From NCBI GenBank assembly GCA_017557715.1, contig JAFYYE010000361.1, positions 1 through 12,961 on the forward strand: DNA of 12,961 nt, read 5' to 3'. Each line of letters opens with the position of its first letter. Within the stretch, counting starts at the first letter, position 1. Made by a program: the position numbers and the translations under genes. Of the stretch, positions 7,395-12,773 are shown piece by piece. Source of the stretch: Pseudobutyrivibrio sp. (GTDB lineage Bacteria > Bacillota > Clostridia > Lachnospirales > Lachnospiraceae). The notes beneath the pieces are model-generated. The model was not told the origin of the DNA. It was given only the letters and a program-made list of their open reading frames with translations, and searched no databases.

Positions 7395-7453
7395 AAAAAA
7401 ACAGCGTGTAGAAAACGATTAAGTGCGCAAGAGTGGGCGTTCACGCTTTTTTT
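7395..7453 (-). promoter_or_regulatory. Terminator-like hairpin in the phosphorylase leader
   Basis: On the minus strand an A-rich arm ending in AGCGTG (7453-7442) pairs with CACGCT (7408-7403), and after one bulged base with a run of T reaching 7395: 12 pairs in all, then TTTTTTT. The 33-base loop contains an operator-like 13-mer. An alternative pairing of GTG and CGC (7444-7437) with GCGCAC (7428-7423) would use part of the same arm. It lies about 40 bases upstream of the phosphorylase start. This may be an attenuator, but the stem is short and the loop long. Confidence 0.35.
7411..7423 (+). promoter_or_regulatory. LacI-type operator candidate O1
   Basis: GAAAACGATTAAG, centred on the CG step typical of LacI-family operators, is identical over all 13 bases to the sequence at 7653-7665. 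It lies in the phosphorylase leader, about 60 bases from that gene's start codon. Confidence 0.6.
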
Positions 7454-7456
7454 AAA

Positions 7457-7484
7457 ATATTAGACCCGTAAACGTTTAAGTAAA
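7457..7484 (-). promoter_or_regulatory. Candidate promoter of the phosphorylase gene overlapping operator O2
   Basis: On the minus strand TTTACT (7484-7479) and TAATAT (7462-7457) are separated by 16 bases; each matches consensus at four of six positions. The operator at 7468-7480 fills the spacer, a classic repression arrangement. The boxes are weak and other start sites further upstream are possible. Confidence 0.35.
7468..7480 (+). promoter_or_regulatory. LacI-type operator candidate O2
   Basis: GTAAACGTTTAAG contains a perfect 10-bp palindrome, TAAACGTTTA (7469-7478), and matches the other two candidate operators at 11 of 13 positions. This is the most symmetric of the three and therefore perhaps the strongest. 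All three share the form GWAAACGWTTAAG in one orientation. Confidence 0.65.
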
Positions 7485-7614
7485 TAAACAGGGTTATTCC
7501 ACATAAAGAATATCACAAAAGGGTTAAATTGCAATTACCCCTATATATTTTTGTGCAAATTAGCCTAAAACGAAACACGAAACTGTTACGAAAAGACAAA
7601 TTTTCGAAAAAGAC

Positions 7615-7643
7615 TTGTTAATCTACTTAAATCGAGCTATATT
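7615..7643 (+). promoter_or_regulatory. Promoter of the LacI-family gene (and probably the importer operon)
   Basis: TTGTTA (7615-7620) and TATATT (7638-7643) are separated by exactly 17 bases. Transcription would start near 7650, immediately before operator O3 (7653-7665), so the repressor probably controls itself. No equally good promoter was found between the repressor and the binding-protein gene, so this one may also feed the importer. Confidence 0.65.
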
Positions 7644-7648
7644 TAAGT
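7625..7648. repeat. 24-bp dyad overlapping the repressor promoter
   Basis: ACTTAAAT (7625-7632) and ATTTAAGT (7641-7648) are perfect reverse complements. The central AGCT (7635-7638) shares the same axis, so 20 of 24 positions are symmetric. It covers the promoter's -10 box and part of its spacer. It lacks the CG-centred form of the LacI-type operators, so it may bind a different regulator. Confidence 0.5.
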
Positions 7649-7652
7649 TAAC

Positions 7653-7665
7653 GAAAACGATTAAG
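7653..7665 (+). promoter_or_regulatory. LacI-type operator candidate O3
   Basis: GAAAACGATTAAG, identical to O1, lies just after the predicted start of repressor transcription. Immediately downstream, ACGAT-A-ATCGT (7666-7676) forms a further short dyad, which with the flanking TTAAG and CTTAA makes an imperfect inverted repeat over 7661-7682 ending next to the ribosome binding site. Confidence 0.6.
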
Positions 7666-7696
7666 ACGATAATCGTACTTAAGCAGGGAGAGCGCA

Positions 7697-8710
7697 ATGG
7701 TTTCATTGAAAGACATTGCATCAGAATGTGGCGTATCAATAGCAACTGTAAGTAAGGCTCTAAACGACCACAGTGATATTGGTGCAGAAACAAAGGTGAG
7801 AATTAGAAAAGCTGCTAAGGAAATGGGATATGTTCCAAATGCAGCAGCGAAATCGATGAAAACAAACCGCACACATAATGTAGGAGTCCTTTTCATGGAC
7901 GAAGCAAACAGCGGTCTGACTCATGATTTCTTTGCGGGAGTTTTAGAGAGTTTTAAGAGGGAAGTCGAAAAAGAGGGTTACGATATAACATTTATATCGA
8001 ATGATAGAAGCAAGCCGGGTAGGGCATCCTATCTAGAGCATGCAAGATACAGAAGGTTTGATGGAGTCATTATTGCAAATGTTCATTTTGATGACCCAGA
8101 GGTTGTTGAACTTGTAAAGAGCAACATACCGGTAGTCACAATTGATCATATATATAATGAAACCACCACAATCCTTTCTGATAACGTAGGAGGTATGTCG
8201 GACTTAGTTGATTTTGTTGTTCAGAATGGACATACGAAAATCGCTTATATACACGGTGCCGAATCAGCCACTACAAATTTAAGATTGGTAACATTTAATA
8301 GAAAGCTTGAAGAATACGGGATAGAGATTCCTGAGGAATACATTAAAGAATCTCCTTATAGAGATACTCATGGTGCTTATGAAAAAACACTTGAGCTTTT
8401 GAAACTCAGAACTCGACCAACCTGTATCTTTTACCCAGACGATTATGCTACATACGGCGGCATGAGAGCCATAGCTGAAAGGGGATTGAGAATCCCTGAG
8501 GATATTTCGGTGGTAGGATTTGATGGAATCAAAGTCGCAAGACACATTAGGCCACGTCTTACAACCTACAGACAGAATACCGAAGAGCTTGGAACTCTGG
8601 CAGCTAAGAGTCTGGTTGCTTTAATTGAAAAACCTAAGACTACATTGATTCAACAAATCACAGTTAAGGGATGGTTGCTTGAAGGGGATACCCTCAAGAA
8701 ACTAAATTAG
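7697..8710 (+). CDS. LacI-family transcriptional repressor (CelR-like by context)
   Basis: Sugar-responsive DNA-binding repressor. The product has 337 residues, usual for the family. The helix-turn-helix lies at about 4-23 (LKDIASECGVSIATVSKALN); the hinge region follows at 47-56 (PNAAAKSMKT), where the usual minor-groove Leu is replaced by Met (M54). From residue 60 on it has the periplasmic-binding-protein fold of effector-binding LacI proteins, with recognisable segments such as FDGVIIANV, IPVVTIDH, GHTKIAYIHG and EDISVVGFDG. The ATG at 7697 follows AGGGAG (7685-7690) by six bases. Its position between the phosphorylase and the importer, and three operator-like sites in the divergent gap, suggest that it represses both arms and itself, with cellobiose or a related sugar as inducer. 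The effector is inferred, not read from sequence. Confidence 0.92.
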   Translation: MVSLKDIASECGVSIATVSKALNDHSDIGAETKVRIRKAAKEMGYVPNAAAKSMKTNRTHNVGVLFMDEANSGLTHDFFAGVLESFKREVEKEGYDITFISNDRSKPGRASYLEHARYRRFDGVIIANVHFDDPEVVELVKSNIPVVTIDHIYNETTTILSDNVGGMSDLVDFVVQNGHTKIAYIHGAESATTNLRLVTFNRKLEEYGIEIPEEYIKESPYRDTHGAYEKTLELLKLRTRPTCIFYPDDYATYGGMRAIAERGLRIPEDISVVGFDGIKVARHIRPRLTTYRQNTEELGTLAAKSLVALIEKPKTTLIQQITVKGWLLEGDTLKKLN

Positions 8711-8743
8711 GCATTTAGTTGAGAAATCAACTTAAATAAATGC
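8711..8743 (+). other. Hairpin between the repressor and binding-protein genes
   Basis: GCATTTA (8711-8717) pairs with TAAATGC (8737-8743), and GTTGA (8718-8722) with TCAAC (8727-8731) around a GAAA loop, leaving a five-base bulge on the 3' side. It begins directly after the repressor stop codon. There is no T run, so RNA stabilisation or processing fits better than termination. Confidence 0.5.
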
Positions 8744-8758
8744 AGTTACTTAAAAAAA

Positions 8759-8775
8759 TATGTGCACGACACATA
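8759..8775. repeat. Short inverted repeat upstream of the binding-protein gene
   Basis: TATGTG (8759-8764) and CACATA (8770-8775) are perfect reverse complements around CACGA. It lies 9 bases before the ribosome binding site GGGAGGA (8784-8790). It could be an operator half-site pair or a small RNA hairpin; nothing in the sequence decides. Confidence 0.35.
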
Positions 8776-8797
8776 AAAATTTTGGGAGGAACACAAA

Positions 8798-10189
8798 ATG
8801 AAAAAAAGAATTGTTAGTTTGCTTGCATTAGCAACAATGACAGCAACAATGTTTGCTGGTTGTGGTGGCTCAGACGCAGCTACAGAAGCTCCAGCGGACA
8901 ACGCAGCAACAGAAACAGAGACAACTGAAGCTGCAGCAGAGTTACCTGAGGACACAGGTAAAGTACTTAACATCCAGTGCTGGAATGATGAGTTCCAGTC
9001 AAGACTTAAGTCACACTATCCTGGATACGAAGAGGTTGACGCTACTCATGGTAAGATTGGTGATGTTGAGGTAGTTTGGACAATTACTCCATCTACAGAC
9101 AATGCATACCAGAACAACCTTGATGAGGCACTTCTTGCACAGGAGTCAGCAGCAGCTGATGATAAGGTTGATTTATTCTTAGTAGAAGCTGATTACGCTC
9201 TTAAGTATGTAGATACAGATTACGCTATGGCATTAGCAGATCTTGGTATCACAGATGCAGATCTTGCTGATCAGTATACATACACACAGTCAATCGTTAC
9301 AGATAGCAACGGTAAGTTAAAGGGTTCTTCATGGCAGGCTTGCTCAGCTGGTTTTATCTACAACAGAGAAGCAGCTAAGGAAATCCTTGGAACAGATGAT
9401 CCTGATGAAGTACAGGCAGCTGTAGCTGATTGGGATAAGTACAACGAGACAGCAGCTAAGGTTGCTGATGCTGGTTACACAATGTGCTCTGTAAACGATA
9501 CATTCCGTGTATATTCTAACAACGTTTCTGGCAAGTGGGTACAGGACGGCAAGGTTATTTTGGATAAGAACATTGAGAAGTGGATCGATGATTCTAAGGC
9601 TCTTGTAGATGCAAAGGCTGAGGATACAGATGACCTTTGGGGTGATGACTGGGCAAAGGGTAAGAACCCTGAAGGAAAGGTATTCTGCTACTTTGGACCA
9701 GCTTGGTTCTTCAACTTCTGCCTTAACGCAGATGATCCTGCTTCAATCGCTAGCAAGGGCGGCTGGGGCTACTGCGTAGGACCACAGTCTTACTACTGGG
9801 GTGGTACATGGATCTGCGCTGCAACAGGTACAGACAATGCTAACCTCGTAAAGGATATCATCCTTAAGATGACAACAGATAAGGCTATCCTTAAGGATAT
9901 CGCTACACAGGATCAGGATTGCGTAAACAGCAAGTCAGTTCTTGCAGACCTCGCTTCATCTGATGATGGTAACATCGCACTCCTTGGCGGACAGAACCCA
10001 TACAAGCAGCTCGCTGATGGTGCTGAGAAGGTAGATCTTTCAAATATTTCTGCATATGATCAGGGATGTAACGAAGAGCTTCAGAAGGCAGCAAAGAACT
10101 ACTTCCAGGGTAATGCTACAAAGGAAGAGGCACTTGACATGTTCAAGAAGGCTATCGTTGAGAAGTATCCTGAGCTTACAGCGGAGTAA
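8798..10189 (+). CDS. ABC transporter sugar-binding lipoprotein (CUT1 type; probable cellobiose/cellodextrin)
   Basis: Extracellular solute-binding protein that delivers an oligosaccharide to the permease pair downstream. The 463-residue product starts MKKRIVSLLALATMTATMFA, a lipoprotein signal peptide with lipobox FAGC and lipidated C22. An acidic, Thr/Ala-rich linker follows (about 25-53). The mature domain starts near 56 (VLNIQCWNDEFQ). Aromatic-rich segments typical of sugar stacking occur at 295-309 (FCYFGPAWFFNF) and 322-339 (GWGYCVGPQSYYWGGTW). Nine cysteines besides C22 are present (61, 182, 230, 297, 308, 326, 340, 375, 424), many for a surface protein. The ATG at 8798 has a strong GGGAGGA site. 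The biased, uniform codon choice suggests high expression. The substrate is inferred from the phosphorylase next door. Confidence 0.9.
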   Translation: MKKRIVSLLALATMTATMFAGCGGSDAATEAPADNAATETETTEAAAELPEDTGKVLNIQCWNDEFQSRLKSHYPGYEEVDATHGKIGDVEVVWTITPSTDNAYQNNLDEALLAQESAAADDKVDLFLVEADYALKYVDTDYAMALADLGITDADLADQYTYTQSIVTDSNGKLKGSSWQACSAGFIYNREAAKEILGTDDPDEVQAAVADWDKYNETAAKVADAGYTMCSVNDTFRVYSNNVSGKWVQDGKVILDKNIEKWIDDSKALVDAKAEDTDDLWGDDWAKGKNPEGKVFCYFGPAWFFNFCLNADDPASIASKGGWGYCVGPQSYYWGGTWICAATGTDNANLVKDIILKMTTDKAILKDIATQDQDCVNSKSVLADLASSDDGNIALLGGQNPYKQLADGAEKVDLSNISAYDQGCNEELQKAAKNYFQGNATKEEALDMFKKAIVEKYPELTAE

Positions 10190-10226
10190 TTTTTACAATT
10201 ACATTTAGCGGGAAATAAAATAATGG

Positions 10227-10254
10227 GGGCGCATGGGTTAGTTCCTATGCGCCC
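10227..10254 (+). other. GC-rich intercistronic hairpin after the binding-protein gene
   Basis: GGGCGCATGGG (10227-10237) and CCTATGCGCCC (10244-10254) form an 11-bp stem with one G-U pair and a 6-base loop. It is in the 95-base gap between the binding protein and the first permease. The downstream bases are not a T run, so it more likely protects the upstream mRNA or causes partial termination, giving more binding protein than permease, as is common in ABC sugar operons. Confidence 0.7.
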
Positions 10255-10284
10255 TATATTAAAGAAATACAAAAGGGAGCACTT

Positions 10285-11193
10285 ATGAACAAGAAGAGCA
10301 AAGTAGTAAGCTACAACAAATGGGGATATATATTCTTAATTCCATTTACAGTAATCTTTTTAATATTCCAGTTGGTGCCACTTGCAACAACTATTTACAA
10401 TTCGTTTTTTGAGAATTACCGTTCAGGTCTTACTCAGATTGGTCCTAACTTCGTAGGGCTTCAGAACTATGGCACAATTATCGCAAACGGTGATTTGCCA
10501 ACATATTTTATTAATACGATGATTATGTGGTTAATGGGCTTCATTCCACAGATTTTACTTTCACTCCTCTTGGGAGCATGGTTTACAGATCCATCACTTA
10601 GATTGAAATGCCAGACATTCTTTAAGACAGTAATTTACTTACCAAACTTAATCATGGCATCTGCTTTTGCGATGTTGTTCTTTACTTTATTCTCAGATAG
10701 TGGCCCTATTAACTCAATGCTTATGCAGATTGGAGTTTTCAAAGAGGCTTATCAATTTATGAGTCACGTGTGGACAGTTCGTACTTTGGTAGCAACAATG
10801 AACTGCCTTATGTGGTTTGGAAATACGACAATTCTTCTGATGGCCGGAATGTTGGGTATCGACCCATCACTCTTTGAGGCTGCACAGGTAGATGGCGCAA
10901 CATCTACTCAGATTTTCTATAAAATTACATTACCGCTGCTCAAGCCAATTCTTATCTTTGTTATGATTACATCACTTATTGGTGGTTTGCAGATGTTTGA
11001 TGTTCCACAGATTTTAACAAACGGAACAGGTGACCCAATGCGTTCATCAATGACACTTATCATGTATCTGAATAAGCACCTCTTTAGCAAGAACTACGGT
11101 TTGGCTGGTGCGCTTTCAGTATTCTTGTTTATCATAACTGGTATTCTGAGCTTAATAGTATTTAAGTTTACAAATTCAGAAAAGGTTAAGTAG
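10285..11193 (+). CDS. ABC sugar transporter permease 1 (MalF/UgpA type)
   Basis: Integral membrane subunit of the importer. The 302-residue product has about six hydrophobic helices (roughly 14-36, 73-100, 112-137, 163-188, 218-240, 275-296). The cytoplasmic EAA loop that docks the ATPase is EAAQVDGATSTQIFYKITLP at about 198-217, with E198 and G204. The N-terminal ten residues are basic and cytoplasmic. The ATG at 10285 has GGGAG upstream. The spacing to the second permease is 39 bases. It belongs to the CUT1 family of disaccharide and oligosaccharide importers. No ATPase gene accompanies it. Confidence 0.92.
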   Translation: MNKKSKVVSYNKWGYIFLIPFTVIFLIFQLVPLATTIYNSFFENYRSGLTQIGPNFVGLQNYGTIIANGDLPTYFINTMIMWLMGFIPQILLSLLLGAWFTDPSLRLKCQTFFKTVIYLPNLIMASAFAMLFFTLFSDSGPINSMLMQIGVFKEAYQFMSHVWTVRTLVATMNCLMWFGNTTILLMAGMLGIDPSLFEAAQVDGATSTQIFYKITLPLLKPILIFVMITSLIGGLQMFDVPQILTNGTGDPMRSSMTLIMYLNKHLFSKNYGLAGALSVFLFIITGILSLIVFKFTNSEKVK

Positions 11194-11232
11194 TTCTATT
11201 GGGATATATTAAATAGAAGTAAGGAGAATAAT

Positions 11233-12111
11233 ATGGATTTAGCAGCAAATACAACTATAGCGGGAAAACAGGACACAGGTGCATCTGTTCATGTTAGAAG
11301 AGTAGTTTCATATGTAGTATTAATTCTGATTTCATTCTTGTGTTTATTCTGGTTTTATGTATTATTTATTAATGCAACAAGAAGTAATTCAGAGCTCAGT
11401 TTGGGATTTACACCAGTTCCAAGTACACATTTTGTAGAGAACTGGACAAATCTTAAAAATGGAACACTTCCTATATTTAATGGATTATTAAATTCACTTA
11501 TCATTGCTATTTTAACAGCAGGTCTTGCAACCTACTTCTCAGCAATGACTGCATATGCTATTCACGCATATGATTTTAAATTAAAGAAGCTTATGTTCAC
11601 TTTCATTCTTGCAATCATGATGATTCCAACACAGGTAACTGTACTTGGTTTCTTACAGTTGATTGGCAAGATGGGACTTGATAACAATGCAGCAGCTCTT
11701 ATCGTGCCTGCAATTGCATCTCCAGCTGTATTCTTCTATATGAAGCAATACATGGATTCTACACTTCCACTTTCATTAGTAGAGGCAGCTAGAATTGATG
11801 GTTCTGGAGAATTTAGAACATTCAATCAGATTGTAGTACCACTTATGAAGCCAGCTATTGCTGTTCAGGCAATCTTCAGCTTTGTAAACAGCTGGAATAA
11901 CTACTTCACTCCAGCGCTTGTACTTCATGATGATACAAAGAAGACTCTTCCTATTCTTATTGCTCAGTTACGCTCAGCAGACTGGCTTAAGTTTGATATG
12001 GGACAGGTTTACATGATGATAGCATTCTCTATCTTCCCTGTAATCGTTGTTTACCTTATCCTTTCTAAGCATATTGTTGGTGGCGTTACACTTGGTGGTG
12101 TAAAGGGCTAG
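11233..12111 (+). CDS. ABC sugar transporter permease 2 (MalG/UgpE type)
   Basis: Second membrane subunit of the importer, forming the channel with permease 1. The 292-residue product has a cytoplasmic N-terminus of about 24 residues, then about six helices (first about 25-47). The EAA loop is EAARIDGSGEFRTFNQIVVP at about 184-203, with E184 and G190, followed by LMKPAI. The C-terminus ends GGVTLGGVKG, matching MalG-type proteins, which end in a short Gly-rich tail. The ATG at 11233 has AAGGAG upstream. It is the last gene of the operon; its stop codon is the first base pair of a structured 3' region at 12111-12212. The ATPase must come from elsewhere. Confidence 0.92.
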   Translation: MDLAANTTIAGKQDTGASVHVRRVVSYVVLILISFLCLFWFYVLFINATRSNSELSLGFTPVPSTHFVENWTNLKNGTLPIFNGLLNSLIIAILTAGLATYFSAMTAYAIHAYDFKLKKLMFTFILAIMMIPTQVTVLGFLQLIGKMGLDNNAAALIVPAIASPAVFFYMKQYMDSTLPLSLVEAARIDGSGEFRTFNQIVVPLMKPAIAVQAIFSFVNSWNNYFTPALVLHDDTKKTLPILIAQLRSADWLKFDMGQVYMMIAFSIFPVIVVYLILSKHIVGGVTLGGVKG

Positions 12112-12212
12112 CAAATAGGAGGGACCCACATTAGTGGGGAGAGCCTGTTTGCCATAGCGAGCCCATTGCCGAAGGCAATTTGCATGGGCTCTGCTTTCCC
12201 GCTGGTGGGAAA
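12111..12212 (+). terminator. Highly structured 3' region of the importer operon (probable compound terminator)
   Basis: Three hairpins follow one another. First, GCAAATAGG (12111-12119) pairs with CCTGTTTGC (12144-12152), one G-U pair, enclosing CCCAC-ATTA-GTGGG (12125-12138). Second, GAGCCCAT (12159-12166) pairs with ATGGGCTC (12184-12191), and TGCC-GAA-GGCA nests inside with an unpaired stretch on the 3' side. Third, TTTCCC (12195-12200) pairs with GGGAAA (12207-12212). No strong T run follows any of them. It may stop transcription, protect the mRNA 3' end, or be a structured RNA of its own. Confidence 0.55.
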
Positions 12213-12243
12213 TTGATATTGTTTGAATATAATGGAAAAAGAC

Positions 12244-12272
12244 TTGACAGTTCTTTTGTCGTATGATAAATT
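12244..12272 (+). promoter_or_regulatory. Promoter of the rpmG-secE-nusG operon
   Basis: A perfect TTGACA (12244-12249) is followed after 17 bases by TAAATT (12267-12272), with TG at 12264-12265 giving an extended -10. Transcription would start near 12280, leaving a leader of about 115 bases before rpmG. The leader contains a run of eight T (12299-12306) without a convincing stem before it, and a 7-bp hairpin, CTCATCA (12322-12328) with TGATGAG (12341-12347). Confidence 0.65.
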
Positions 12273-12393
12273 TAGCTAGCGACTAAGAAAAGCAGGTCTT
12301 TTTTTTATGCTCTTTTTTCGCCTCATCAAATTGTTCGCTATGATGAGTGAGTGTAAGCAAGGCCAAAGTAGAATTATAACGGAGGTGGAAGTT

Positions 12394-12543
12394 GTGCGCA
12401 CAAAGATAACATTGGCATGTACAGAATGCCAGCAGCGTAATTACAACATGACAAAAGACAAGAAGACTCACCCTGACAGAATGGAAACAAAGAAGTATTG
12501 CAGATTTTGCAAGAAACACACAATGCACAAGGAGACTAAATAG
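12394..12543 (+). CDS. rpmG: 50S ribosomal protein L33 (zinc-binding form)
   Basis: Small protein of the large ribosomal subunit. The start is GTG at 12394, giving 49 residues that begin MRTKITLACTECQQRNY, the usual L33 N-terminus, with GGAGGTG (12381-12387) six bases upstream. An in-frame ATG at 12307 would add 29 unrelated residues and has no ribosome binding site. Four cysteines in two CxxC pairs (C9, C12, C36, C39) show the zinc-binding form. It heads the conserved rpmG-secE-nusG cluster; the gap to secE is 18 bases. Confidence 0.96.
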   Translation: MRTKITLACTECQQRNYNMTKDKKTHPDRMETKKYCRFCKKHTMHKETK

Positions 12544-12561
12544 TCTAACGGGGGTGCTATT

Positions 12562-12759
12562 ATGGCAGAAGAGAAGAAAACAAAGTCAGGACGTTTTGCA
12601 GGGCTTAAGGCTGAATTTAACAAGATTGTTTGGGCAGACCCTACAGACGTGTCAAAGCAGACAACAGCAGTTGTTGCTGTGTCAGTAGTTGTAGCAGTGA
12701 TCATCATCGTATTAGATGCAGTGATCAACAAAGGTGTAAATATCCTAGTTAATTTATAA
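12562..12759 (+). CDS. secE: Preprotein translocase subunit SecE
   Basis: Small membrane subunit that clamps SecY in the Sec export channel. The 65-residue product has a charged cytoplasmic N-terminus (about 1-34), with the family motif LKAEFNKIVWADP at 15-27, and one hydrophobic helix at about 36-53. This single-helix form is usual for Gram-positive bacteria. The ATG at 12562 is preceded by GGGGGTG. The position between rpmG and nusG confirms the call. Confidence 0.95.
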   Translation: MAEEKKTKSGRFAGLKAEFNKIVWADPTDVSKQTTAVVAVSVVVAVIIIVLDAVINKGVNILVNL

Positions 12760-12773
12760 TGGAGGCATCGGAT

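Larger units (their letters stand above)
7354..7696. promoter_or_regulatory. Divergent control region between phosphorylase and repressor genes
   Basis: A 343-base, AT-rich gap without a gene. It holds, from left to right: the phosphorylase ribosome binding site, a terminator-like hairpin, operators O1 and O2, a candidate phosphorylase promoter, the repressor promoter with a 24-bp dyad, operator O3, a second small dyad and the repressor ribosome binding site. CGAAA-type runs recur at 7571, 7579, 7589 and 7605, the last inside the palindrome TTTTCGAAAA (7601-7610); I cannot assign them a role. Confidence 0.75.

Noticed and set aside
7411..7665. CcpA catabolite-repression (cre) sites
   Set aside because: The CG-centred sites lack the flanking TG and CA of the cre consensus and fit better the local LacI-family regulator.
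12112..12243. Known small RNA such as 4.5S/SRP RNA, tRNA or 6S RNA in the structured region
   Set aside because: No SRP GGAA-tetraloop domain, no tRNA cloverleaf and no clear 6S central bubble could be recognised by eye.
12307..12393. ATG at 12307 as start of L33
   Set aside because: It adds 29 residues unlike L33 and has only a T run upstream; the GTG at 12394 gives the canonical N-terminus and has a strong SD.
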